Shown here: in pieces, positions 14,573 to 21,430 of the stretch
How positions within the stretch are numbered: the stretch's first letter is position 1
Layout: each line of letters opens with the position of its first letter
Origin: a virus
Length of the DNA: 25,051 bases
Strand: one strand, 5' to 3'
IMG/VR virus record: IMGVR_UViG_3300035698_009707
Coordinates: 1-25,051 of that record
The notes under the pieces: model-generated
Told to the model about the DNA's origin: nothing
The model's input: only the letters and a program-made list of their open reading frames with translations
Database searches by the model: none
Position numbers and translations under genes: made by a program

Positions 14573-14651
14573 ATTACCAGGAAGACCTAGGAACGTATTA
14601 AACGCTACGCTAGGCCGGTTAGAAACGATATTATAGGGAGAGGAGATAGTC

Positions 14652-14987
14652 ATTTCGATCCTAGACAATTTACCGCACACGGCTACAGCGTACCGACGTA
14701 TCCGAACGAAGGATGCTAGTGGGGGTATCAAGGATTCGGTGGATACAGCCCTGTTTACTGATCGGGCATGTTGGCGGCAGCCTGTGAGTGACAATGAGCA
14801 AGTGCAATGGCAGAGACGTGGAATTGTGGTGTCTCATAAAGTTTATTTTGCTTCTGACCCTGGAGTAGATGAGCAGTATACTCTCACTGTGGATGGTGAT
14901 GATATGGATGTGATGAGTAGTGCCCACCCGGATGCTAGTTTGGGGTTGTCAATTTTATGGCGGGTCATGTGTAGGATGGATATTTAG
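14652..14987 (+). CDS. Head-tail adaptor-like protein with apparent ATT start
   Basis: The product has about 111 residues: LPHTATAYRRIRTKDASGG, then WRQPVSDNEQ, and beta strands to the end, a pattern of head-closure/adaptor proteins (DILPHTVTVYR-type openings). Coding potential begins well before the first ATG or GTG (GTG 14739). AGGAG at 14641-14645 is placed 6 bases before ATT 14652, which is therefore the best start; the frame is closed by TAG at 14634. If GTG 14739 were used the family's N-terminal strand would be lost. Confidence 0.55.
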   Translation: MSILDNLPHTATAYRRIRTKDASGGIKDSVDTALFTDRACWRQPVSDNEQVQWQRRGIVVSHKVYFASDPGVDEQYTLTVDGDDMDVMSSAHPDASLGLSILWRVMCRMDI

Positions 14988-14988
14988 A

Positions 14989-15336
14989 GTGAGAATTTCC
15001 TGCAATACACTAGATGAGTTCCTACGAAATCTAAAGGACGTGGACATCGGTCAGGTCTTCCGTGGTGTTGTGCATTGTTCGGTCACGGAAAGGTCTTTGG
15101 ATGATGGTATGAGTGGGTGTGTGCGGTTTGCCATTGTATTCCAGGCATCGACTGTGGTCCGTTGTGATGATGGTAGTGAGTATATACTAGAGATGGGGCA
15201 GAGTTGTGGATTGGATTATAGGGATTCTTCCAAAGAGTATGGTGGGACTAAGAATGCTAAGACCTTGAGAGAGCAGTTAGAAGCCTATTATGATGACGTC
15301 GGTCTGAAGGTCAGGCCGGGCATCGTGGGTATGTAA
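14989..15336 (+). CDS. Hypothetical protein of the connector cluster
   Basis: The product has 115 residues. GTG 14989 is one base after the previous stop and has AGGATGG about 9 bases upstream; an upstream in-frame ATG at 14920 lies within the adaptor gene. It has a beta-rich core (GQVFRGVVHCSVTERSL, CVRFAIVFQASTVVRC) and a helical C-terminus (LREQLEAYYDDVGLKV). Position suggests a small virion or tail-completion protein; no family recognised. Confidence 0.55.
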   Translation: MRISCNTLDEFLRNLKDVDIGQVFRGVVHCSVTERSLDDGMSGCVRFAIVFQASTVVRCDDGSEYILEMGQSCGLDYRDSSKEYGGTKNAKTLREQLEAYYDDVGLKVRPGIVGM

Positions 15337-15350
15337 ATAGGAGAACGGCG

Positions 15351-15536
15351 ATGAAGATTTTTTCGAGTAAAGAGGGACGGGATGATGTGGTTCAAGAGAT
15401 CATCCGGGTGTCGTACTTGGAAAACCCCAAGTGGATGGTGGCTGTGTGGTCCGTTAATAATGGGGTGTTGAAGCTGGAGAAGCGCACTACGTTTCAGTTC
15501 CACGACAGGACTTTACGAGGGCAGTTGGATTGCTAG
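15351..15536 (+). CDS. Small hypothetical protein
   Basis: The product has 61 residues, compact alpha/beta (DDVVQEIIRVSYLENPKWMVAVWSV, VLKLEKRTTFQFHDR). AGGAG lies 7-8 bases before ATG 15351. Its end overlaps the TTG start proposed for the next gene. Function unknown. Confidence 0.6.
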   Translation: MKIFSSKEGRDDVVQEIIRVSYLENPKWMVAVWSVNNGVLKLEKRTTFQFHDRTLRGQLDC

Positions 15537-15739
15537 CGGAGGATCTGGACCGTGAAGAGAAGGAGAAACCTTTACTCCCATCCGATGAACCGTTGCCTAG
15601 AGGTGATCTGAAATGCCCCCTTCCCCCTCCGGAGTTTTGCATTGCAGAGCCATCGGTTCCTAGGGAAGAGGAAGCGGTTGACGCTGCGACTATGGATGGT
15701 ACGATAAAAATAGCCTCAGAGGAGGAGCAGCCACTATGA
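15530..15739 (+). CDS. Small acidic Pro-rich protein
   Basis: The product has 69 residues, probably disordered: rich in Glu and Pro (REEKEKPLLPSDEPLPRG, PREEEAVDAA). TTG 15530 overlaps the previous stop and has GAGGG about 9 bases upstream. Its stop overlaps the next ATG (ATGA at 15736-15739). The low-complexity composition makes a function impossible to guess. Confidence 0.45.
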   Translation: MLAEDLDREEKEKPLLPSDEPLPRGDLKCPLPPPEFCIAEPSVPREEEAVDAATMDGTIKIASEEEQPL

Positions 15740-16119
15740 TCTTTCGATTTCTCCAGGCGTTGAGGGCACAGTGCGCTTTTCGTTTGTTGTCGAGGTCAAG
15801 GAGACTAGCGGCAGAGTGGGACCGGGAGGCCAATCATTCCTTGAAGTCGATACAGCAGCACACGAAGGAACTTGAAAACCTACGTCGGATGGTAGAGGCT
15901 GCTGTGGAATTGGTGGTAGGTGACCTACAAAGGGCCGAACACCTCCATACACAGCAGCAGATTGTAGTCGAGTCTTTGCAGAATGAGAATAAGGTGTTGA
16001 GTGATATATTGGTTCCCTCCCTCACAGCAGCCAACTCTGTCCTGCTGAGACGGTGGGAGGCACAATTGGCCGTTTTGGCTGGGCAGCAGGTAGTTGCCAG
16101 TGGAGAAAGGACAGAATGA
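15736..16119 (+). CDS. Coiled-coil protein upstream of the portal
   Basis: The product has 127 residues: a basic amphipathic start (FRFLQALRAQCAFRLLSRSRRL), then long helices with heptad character (HTKELENLRRMVEAAVELVVGDLQRAEHL; ESLQNENKVLSDILV). ATGA overlap and GGAGGAG support the start. It may be a small scaffold, a chaperone or a terminase-associated factor, but there is no motif. The portal gene begins two bases after its stop. Confidence 0.6.
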   Translation: MIFRFLQALRAQCAFRLLSRSRRLAAEWDREANHSLKSIQQHTKELENLRRMVEAAVELVVGDLQRAEHLHTQQQIVVESLQNENKVLSDILVPSLTAANSVLLRRWEAQLAVLAGQQVVASGERTE

Positions 16120-16120
16120 G

Positions 16121-17782
16121 ATGAGTGCTTTGACGAAGTCCCTTGACCATTGTCGTGCAATCTATGGGTCAGCCCAGGATCGTGCTTTGCAGTTGAAGGC
16201 ATCCGGTATGGCAGATGCTATAACCCCCTCTCTTGCGGGTCCTCTAGGCGATTGGGGCACTCAGTCAAAGCAGCGTCAGGGCTACGCCAATTTTCGCGGA
16301 TGGCTCTATGCGGCAATCAATGTGATTGCTTCTGAGGCAGCGGGTCAGGAAGTGGTGGTAGCAAAACTTATGGGAGGGAAGGGGTCGAAAAAGAAAGATG
16401 GACCATCTGGTATCAAGCAGTATCACATGGCCCGTATGACTTCTGGTATGCGAACCAAAGTGGCAGCCCAGGAGTTTGAGGTGTTGATGGAGCACCCGTT
16501 GCTGGATGTGATGGAGCACCCAAACCCCATTCAGCAGAGATGGCAGTTCGTCTATTCTTTTGTGGCCAATCTGATGTTGACGGGGTGGTCCTATGTGATT
16601 TGTGGAAAAGGGGAAGATCAGGAGGTGGAGTTCTACTCTCTTCCAACCACCTGGATTCGACCCTCCCACAAGGAAGGGCCGTTCTCCCGATTCGACGTTG
16701 TAAATCCGAACAAGCCTGGAACTGCAATTGATTCCCTGATACGGGATCAGGTGGGGTTTGCCCATCTGCCCAATCCGGCGGACCCTCTGGGTGCTATAGC
16801 TCCCGTGACATCCCAGTATTCAGCCATTCGGATTGACGATCATATCCAGACCTCACAGGAGCGGTTCTTTGAGAACGGCATCTTTCCCTCTGTCATAGTT
16901 AGCATTGGTAAGGGTCCGTATCTGGATGGTAAAGGTAGACCAACGCTGACAGGTGTTCAACGTCGTCAAATCAACAGTGCAATCCGTAAGATGATGTCCG
17001 GAGTGCAGAATTATGGTAATCCAGCCATCACGGATGGATTGATAGACAAGATAGAGCGACTCAGTGCATCCAGCAATGAGATGGGATGGGACAAGAGCGA
17101 GTCTAAAGTGCGGACACGTATACTGAGTGCGTTCGGGGTTCATCCGTACATCCTAGGTGAACCCGTCGGCGTGGGCGGGTATGCCCAGGTAGCCAAAATT
17201 GAGGAGCGGTTCTGTAAGCGAGTCAACACTGTCTTGGATATGCTAAGTACAGTGATGTCCAACCTAATTGAACGTCAGCGTCCCGAGGATAATGTGCTGG
17301 TGTGGTGGGAGAAAACATCACCCAACGATCCGGCTCTGCGGTGGCAGAAGTGGCAGTATGCAAGGACGAATGGAGACATCAGCCAGAATGAGTTACGGTC
17401 GGAGTTGGGGTTGCCTCCTGATGAGAATCGGAATGAATCGGTTATTAGTTCCAGTCAGTTGACCCCAATCATCTCTGCTCTGGGCCAGGTGGGTCAGGGT
17501 GTAATGCAGCCAGAACAGATGACGAATCTGTTGATTGGGGCTGGGCTACCCTCTGATCTTGCAAAGGATATTGCCGGTAAGGGGCCACCAAAGCAATTAG
17601 AACAGCAGGAACAGGAACAAGTGGCAGTAGAAGAGGCCACAGAGGAATTGAAAAAGGCGGTTGATGCATTAAAGGCCCCGCCGGAAGTGATAGAGGATCT
17701 GATTATACCAAGGATCAAGTACAGTCCGTCACAGCCAAGAGATGACGTTGTGGCCGTAGTGGAGCAATCGGAAGAAGAATGA
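16121..17782 (+). CDS. Portal protein (HK97-type)
   Basis: The product has 553 residues. Characteristic features are FRGWLYAAINVIASEAAGQEV near the N-terminus, EHPNPIQQRWQFVYSFVANLMLTGWSYVI, LPTTWIRP, RIDDHIQTSQERFFENGIFPSVIVS, and the late AFGVHPYILGEPVGVGGYAQVAKIEERF with WWEKTSPNDPALR. Portals form the 12-fold ring through which DNA enters and leaves the head. ATG 16121 has AAAGGA 9 bases upstream. The last 40 residues are a charged extension with KYSPSQPRDD, a tail shared with the next two genes. Its stop overlaps the next start (ATGA). Confidence 0.9.
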   Translation: MSALTKSLDHCRAIYGSAQDRALQLKASGMADAITPSLAGPLGDWGTQSKQRQGYANFRGWLYAAINVIASEAAGQEVVVAKLMGGKGSKKKDGPSGIKQYHMARMTSGMRTKVAAQEFEVLMEHPLLDVMEHPNPIQQRWQFVYSFVANLMLTGWSYVICGKGEDQEVEFYSLPTTWIRPSHKEGPFSRFDVVNPNKPGTAIDSLIRDQVGFAHLPNPADPLGAIAPVTSQYSAIRIDDHIQTSQERFFENGIFPSVIVSIGKGPYLDGKGRPTLTGVQRRQINSAIRKMMSGVQNYGNPAITDGLIDKIERLSASSNEMGWDKSESKVRTRILSAFGVHPYILGEPVGVGGYAQVAKIEERFCKRVNTVLDMLSTVMSNLIERQRPEDNVLVWWEKTSPNDPALRWQKWQYARTNGDISQNELRSELGLPPDENRNESVISSSQLTPIISALGQVGQGVMQPEQMTNLLIGAGLPSDLAKDIAGKGPPKQLEQQEQEQVAVEEATEELKKAVDALKAPPEVIEDLIIPRIKYSPSQPRDDVVAVVEQSEEE

Positions 17783-18279
17783 CTAACCTCCCTGCCCTAG
17801 AACAGGTGCTTGGTGCTGCTACTGCTGCTGTCAAGGCTAAGCAGCAACAGCTTCGTCCCTATTTACGCAAAGCCGCTCTTCGCATCTCTCACCAGAAGCA
17901 TATCAACGCCACAGAGGCAGATCTGATAGAGGCTTTGATACCCGTATTCAAGCAGCAGATTGAAGAGATGGGGAAGCAGTTAGCTGCGATGGTCACGGAG
18001 GGTAAGTCAGTTACAGAGTTGACGGAGAATGAGAACCCCACTGCCCACTACTTCGGTCAGAAGACGGCCAAGGGTGGGGCTGAGATGCTGATGCAGAACA
18101 TTTTCAATGTCAGGGAGGCCACAGAGCAGATCATCAATACCACACTGCCTATCATGGCAATTCGAATGGCTGAGGCTGCCAGGAATCAGTTGATTGAGAT
18201 GGGGGTCGATCCACGTAAGAAGTCAGTGAATGGCAACGGTGAGAAATATCCTAGTCAACCAAGAGACGATGAAGAGTAG
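17779..18279 (+). CDS. Helical head-associated protein
   Basis: The product has 166 residues, almost all alpha-helical (KAKQQQLRPYLRKAALRISHQKHI; EALIPVFKQQIEEMGKQLAAM). It ends KYPSQPRDDEE, closely matching the portal's tail. Coupled to the portal by ATGA, and followed 3 bases later by the MuF-like gene. In related phages the MuF protein has a helical N-terminal region before its conserved core, so this gene could be that region as a separate polypeptide. This is inference. Confidence 0.65.
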   Translation: MTNLPALEQVLGAATAAVKAKQQQLRPYLRKAALRISHQKHINATEADLIEALIPVFKQQIEEMGKQLAAMVTEGKSVTELTENENPTAHYFGQKTAKGGAEMLMQNIFNVREATEQIINTTLPIMAIRMAEAARNQLIEMGVDPRKKSVNGNGEKYPSQPRDDEE

Positions 18280-18282
18280 AGC

Positions 18283-18981
18283 ATGGCCGTATCCACAGCG
18301 ACAGAATGGTTGACAAAGAATCCAGGTAACATCGAAGCCCTGGAGACGTTGATGGGTGGGACGGGCCTCCCTGTAAGCATATTCACTGAGCTGCCAGTGT
18401 GGATGAAGAAGTCAATCGTCCAGAAGCTGCAGGTGTCCTTCTCCCAGAGTTATTGGTCAGCTATTAGTGCGACCACAGCAGGTGATGCCGAACTCTATCT
18501 CATGCAGGGTTTACAAGAAGGCTGGCCCATTCGTCGTATGGCCACACAGATTGCCTTTGCGTTCAAGGGTGGTACGGGCAAATACGCCTTGATGAGAGCC
18601 ACAAACATAGCCAGAACAGAGGCAGGTGGGGCGTTGAATGGCGCGAGGAAGGGTGTGATGGATCAACTAAAAGCGGATCTGGGCGACAAAGTCCCAATGC
18701 GTCCGACGTGGTTGAGTGTACTGGGGACGACGACACGGGATACGCACGCCCGACTAGATGGTGTGCCGGCTGATGAAGATGGGATGTGGAACTTATCCGG
18801 TTATCTGGTTCCAGAACCGGGGCATTTTAGTCTACCGCCCGAGGAGCGCTGCAACTGCCAGTGCACAATCATTATGGAGATGGGTTTACAAGATATAGAA
18901 GCCCGTGACATGATTCAGGAGTATACCGACCGTGCAGATGGTTTGGAAGAGCGTGGTGTATCAGGTCTGAATGAGAAGTAA
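18283..18981 (+). CDS. Minor head protein, MuF/SPP1 gp7-like
   Basis: The product has 232 residues. The conserved core is present: ATNIARTEAGGALNGARKG, WLSVLGTTTRDTHARLDG and a late LPPEERCNCQCTI, the Cys/His-rich signature of phage head morphogenesis (MuF) domains. Such proteins are injected or sit inside the head near the portal. The frame ends NEK-stop, but after the TAA the same frame continues PGQPRDEDVE to a TGA at 19012-19014 that overlaps the next start, so the gene appears to have lost ten residues and its coupling. Confidence 0.85.
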   Translation: MAVSTATEWLTKNPGNIEALETLMGGTGLPVSIFTELPVWMKKSIVQKLQVSFSQSYWSAISATTAGDAELYLMQGLQEGWPIRRMATQIAFAFKGGTGKYALMRATNIARTEAGGALNGARKGVMDQLKADLGDKVPMRPTWLSVLGTTTRDTHARLDGVPADEDGMWNLSGYLVPEPGHFSLPPEERCNCQCTIIMEMGLQDIEARDMIQEYTDRADGLEERGVSGLNEK

Positions 18982-19014
18982 CCAGGCCAACCAAGGGATG
19001 AAGATGTAGAATGA
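18982..19014 (+). other. In-frame C-terminal tail beyond the MuF stop
   Basis: Directly after the TAA at 18979-18981 the same frame reads PGQPRDEDVE and ends TGA, forming an ATGA overlap with the gene at 19011. The equivalent position in the gene ending at 18279 has a Tyr TAT codon (EKYPSQPRDD), so one base change would convert Tyr to TAA. It may be a recent nonsense mutation or a readthrough extension. Confidence 0.6.
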
Positions 19015-19247
19015 TCGCTATCATACTGACAGCCGTTGCGTTCCTGGTCCTAGGTTTCCTGCTTGGGTCGATGAGCACTCACATCAACAATGCTAAGACT
19101 GGAGGGGTAGTGACACCCCAAACAATAGAAAATCTAAAGGTTGGTGAGGGTTTCATTATCATTATTAAGAAGAGATCAAGTTCTCACAGTTCTGATGGTG
19201 GTGCTGGCATACTCTACGAAGAGACTATGCTAAGGAGTGATAATTGA
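19011..19247 (+). CDS. Small membrane protein
   Basis: The product has 78 residues: one N-terminal span (IAIILTAVAFLVLGFLLGSM), then a soluble tail (PQTIENLKVGEGFIIIIKKRSSSHSS). ATG 19011 overlaps the TGA of the extended MuF frame. It ends at the start of the next gene (TGATG). No family recognised. Confidence 0.6.
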   Translation: MIAIILTAVAFLVLGFLLGSMSTHINNAKTGGVVTPQTIENLKVGEGFIIIIKKRSSSHSSDGGAGILYEETMLRSDN

Positions 19248-19468
19248 TGGCCGTGATGCCCCGGATAGCTGATATAAGAGCCTCTCGGATACGATTCCAA
19301 CCGGGGGATCGGGTGACGGTTAAGACTATGCATCGTTTGGACATGGATCAGAAGCAAAAGCTGATCCGCTCGATTAAGAAGTGGGCGGGAACTGAGGTAG
19401 AAGTGCTAATCATCTGCCTGTTGGATTATGACATAGAAATTGAAAGAGCAAATATCATTGTTGCATAG
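19247..19468 (+). CDS. Small basic hypothetical protein
   Basis: The product has 73 residues. It has a possible small beta-barrel region (RIRFQPGDRVTVKTMHRLDMDQ) followed by a helix (KLIRSIKKWAG) and strands. ATG 19247 overlaps the previous stop; AAGGAGTGAT supplies the binding site, and the in-frame TTG 19244 is an alternative start. Function unknown. Confidence 0.6.
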   Translation: MAVMPRIADIRASRIRFQPGDRVTVKTMHRLDMDQKQKLIRSIKKWAGTEVEVLIICLLDYDIEIERANIIVA

Positions 19469-19477
19469 GGAGAGAAT

Positions 19478-19741
19478 GTGGCTGCTGCAAATAGAGAACA
19501 GGTTGATTATAGGTCGGTGCTGAAACATGATGATTCTCTGGCCAAGTTCCTCAAGGCCATGAAGAAGTTTGATCGGGTGTTTGTCGACTTGATGTGTGAT
19601 AGCTCGGATTTTACAATCCGTTTGGAGATTCACGGTAATAGGGGCCAGATGCTACACGCCCGCGTCATTACCGATAACTTTGAGCGACCTGATGGGGTTG
19701 AGAAGCGAGTAGAACAGCAGGCAAACTCATTAAGAAGGTGA
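19478..19741 (+). CDS. Small hypothetical protein
   Basis: The product has 87 residues. GTG 19478 follows AGGGAGAG. Alpha/beta composition with a central strand pair (RVFVDLMCDSSDFTIRLEIHG) and a helical C-terminus. It ends 11 bases before the inverted repeat that bounds the 1 kb insert. Function unknown. Confidence 0.6.
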   Translation: MAAANREQVDYRSVLKHDDSLAKFLKAMKKFDRVFVDLMCDSSDFTIRLEIHGNRGQMLHARVITDNFERPDGVEKRVEQQANSLRR

Positions 19742-19752
19742 GATTGACGATT

Positions 19753-19788
19753 AGGGTTATCTAGTTGACTCCACCACATACTATATGT
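19753..19788 (-). repeat. Dispersed repeat, copy B (inverted)
   Basis: These 36 bases are the exact reverse complement of 20747-20782 (36 of 36), extendable by one further base. They form the left boundary of the segment carrying the gene at 19960. Against copy A at 4927-4963 four positions of the 37-base core differ. Confidence 0.93.
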
Positions 19789-19875
19789 AGTGGTTGGAGA
19801 TTTTGATGTAAAGCCAACTGTTTGTCAAATGGGGGTGTGTGCTATTGGGGGTTTGTTTGATGCGGGACTATCTAC

Positions 19876-19918
19876 TTGATACAAGGTAGCTAGCCACGAT
19901 ATGCTCTCCTGCTATGAT
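19876..19918 (+). promoter_or_regulatory. Candidate sigma70-type promoter for the inserted gene
   Basis: TTGATA at 19876-19881 is followed after 18 bases by TATGCT at 19900-19905. A second choice is the extended -10 TG-C-TATGAT at 19910-19918. Both lie 40-60 bases before ATG 19960 and inside the inverted repeats. Host promoter consensus is unknown, so this is provisional. Confidence 0.4.
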
Positions 19919-19959
19919 AGGGGTTATGTTGATCCTTGGATAGTGGGGGGTGTGGGGAA

Positions 19960-20667
19960 ATGCGTCTTCACAAATGGATAATACGTGGTGGACTTGGTGT
20001 ATTGGTGGCTATTCTTGGGCGGTACGTATTCACGCCACGAGTGGATGTTGCTCAAGCGTTGAAAGATAGGACAGAAGAAATGGGCTGGTTATGGGCTTGG
20101 TTTTGTACTTATTGGGCACACGTGTTGTTATCAGTGTGTGGGATAGCATTTTTGATTTCGCTTGTTCCTTGGGATCGTTGGTTCGGCAAACCAACGGAAT
20201 CGAAGGACAAGCCTAAGCTGGAGTTTGAGTATACCCCCGCAAAGATAATTGGGCACCCCAACGGGTTCATAGAAGCGAGATTGCTTTTGTGGAATCGCGG
20301 AACAGTGCGAGCGCAACGGGTACGTGTTGTGCTTGTGAGCCTTGAACCATTGGATAGTACAAACACTGCATACTCTGGGCAATTCCCATGCCGATTGCAA
20401 GTTGAGGGAAAAGACTTGGGATTTGATTTGCAGGCAGGGGAACCGGTTGATGTTCGTGTTATAAAGGGTGGCAAGGGATCGCAGATGTTTTTAGTAGATG
20501 GATATAGTAACGATGCCGGGAACCAACAAAGACAAACTTTTCGTGTAAACTCTGGCAGCTATCGTATGACAATAACTGCGACCTCTTTGCACGGGAAACC
20601 AGACAAAAAGCATTTTCTAGTGTCACAAGATGCCAACGGCTTCTTGAGTTTTAATGAAGTTGTCTAA
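19960..20667 (+). CDS. Two-span membrane protein in an inverted-repeat cassette
   Basis: The product has 235 residues. Two hydrophobic helices lie at about residues 5-24 (IIRGGLGVLVAILGRYVF) and 42-70 (WAWFCTYWAHVLLSVCGIAF, then LISLVPW), followed by a beta-rich domain (KLEFEYTPAKII, EARLLLWNRGTVRAQRVRVVL, then QTFRVNSGSYRMTITA). ATG 19960 is preferred over TTG 19936; a G-run at 19945-19950 lies 9 bases upstream. It sits alone between perfect inverted repeats with its own promoter candidate, the arrangement of a moron gene. Membrane morons often block superinfection, but no such family is recognised here. Confidence 0.7.
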   Translation: MRLHKWIIRGGLGVLVAILGRYVFTPRVDVAQALKDRTEEMGWLWAWFCTYWAHVLLSVCGIAFLISLVPWDRWFGKPTESKDKPKLEFEYTPAKIIGHPNGFIEARLLLWNRGTVRAQRVRVVLVSLEPLDSTNTAYSGQFPCRLQVEGKDLGFDLQAGEPVDVRVIKGGKGSQMFLVDGYSNDAGNQQRQTFRVNSGSYRMTITATSLHGKPDKKHFLVSQDANGFLSFNEVV

Positions 20668-20739
20668 GGATCAATTGCCAATTAACTCTTTATACTCCAA
20701 ATTATCCGATTCAATAAGGAATGATGCCCTCATAGTAAT

Positions 20740-20783
20740 GGATACAACATATAGTATGTGGTGGAGTCAACTAGATAACCCTA
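20740..20783 (+). repeat. Dispersed repeat, copy C
   Basis: Right boundary of the insert: 20747-20782 is the perfect inverse of 19753-19788, and the longer 44 bases match 4920-4963 at 40 positions in direct orientation. It lies 72 bases after the stop of the enclosed gene and 28 bases before the next start. Confidence 0.93.
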
Positions 20784-20811
20784 TTAGCGATTTAGCACGG
20801 AGCATGTTGAT

Positions 20812-21066
20812 ATGAACATTTTGGATAAGCAAGAGGAGCGGCTTAAATTACAGGCCGAAATGGAATATCAGTGGAAATTGGAGGATCAGATACGAAACAG
20901 GCGATGGAGACGCGAGGATAAATACTTCAATGCCCTTGTTATAGTTGGTGCTGCTGTATTGTCTGGGGTTATGGGGATAATTGGCATGTATGTAGGAAGA
21001 CAGGGAAGCATCGCATTGAACCACCTTCCAAAAACAGTGGAAAGTAAGCAACTATCTGGAGATTAG
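20812..21066 (+). CDS. Coiled-coil membrane protein
   Basis: The product has 84 residues: a charged helix (KQEERLKLQAEMEYQWKLED, then QIRNRRWRRED), one membrane span (FNALVIVGAAVLSGVMGIIG) and a short tail. GGAG about 10 bases before ATG 20812. The arrangement resembles small phage membrane proteins with a cytoplasmic coiled coil. It is the first gene after repeat copy C. Function unknown. Confidence 0.6.
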   Translation: MNILDKQEERLKLQAEMEYQWKLEDQIRNRRWRREDKYFNALVIVGAAVLSGVMGIIGMYVGRQGSIALNHLPKTVESKQLSGD

Positions 21067-21070
21067 TATT

Positions 21071-21241
21071 GTGAAAAAACAAACCAAGAGAAAATCCAGA
21101 CTCAAACCCCTTTCCCTCTACCCCCTGAAAGTGGAGGAGGTATTGAGGGCGTTTATGGAGGTGAACCCGGAAGAGGTGGAGGCAAAGTTAATTTGTATGC
21201 GACGGGGCAAAAGAGGCAAGGCCGCTTTGTCAAGGGTATAA
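21071..21241 (+). CDS. Small basic protein
   Basis: This 56-residue frame runs from GTG 21071 to TAA 21239-21241: a basic start (KKQTKRKSRLKPLSLYPL), a helix VEEVLRAFMEVNPEEVEAKL and a basic end (MRRGKRGKAALSRV). It begins 4 bases after the previous stop. Short proteins of this pattern (PLSxEEALRALMxVxPEK) are familiar from phages, but their role is unknown to me. The upstream binding site is weak (GGAGATTAG). Confidence 0.6.
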   Translation: MKKQTKRKSRLKPLSLYPLKVEEVLRAFMEVNPEEVEAKLICMRRGKRGKAALSRV

Positions 21242-21362
21242 TTCCGAAAAGGTAAGCCAGATTCCCAAAGAGTGGTGCAAGATTGACAAATACGTATAGG
21301 AGAAGTTCTTCTTATACTGTATATTTTAAGAGTTAAGTAGAAACGTCTAAGCGTCCTTTGTG

Positions 21363-21418
21363 AGCCGCGGCGTATTCTTTCCAGTCAAAATGGGAGAATA
21401 CTCCACGGCTTTTTATTT
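21363..21418 (+). terminator. Rho-independent terminator or attenuator
   Basis: Arms 21363-21378 and 21395-21410 pair over 16 positions with two mismatches (AGCCG..GG..GTATTCT), with three further pairs possible in the loop (CCA 21381-21383 with TGG 21391-21393). A TTTTATTT run follows at 21411-21418. It ends 12 bases before the start of the next gene, whose binding site GGAG comes right after the T-run. An 11-base palindrome TATACTGTATA lies upstream at 21313-21323. Confidence 0.72.
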
Positions 21419-21430
21419 GGAGTTTGGATT

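Noticed and set aside
19753-20783. Insertion sequence with transposase
   Set aside because: The only gene inside encodes a membrane protein without any DDE, serine or tyrosine recombinase motif.
21283-21318. TTGACA plus TATACT as a promoter
   Set aside because: The spacing is 24 bases, too long for a sigma70-type promoter; only the palindrome was kept as an observation.
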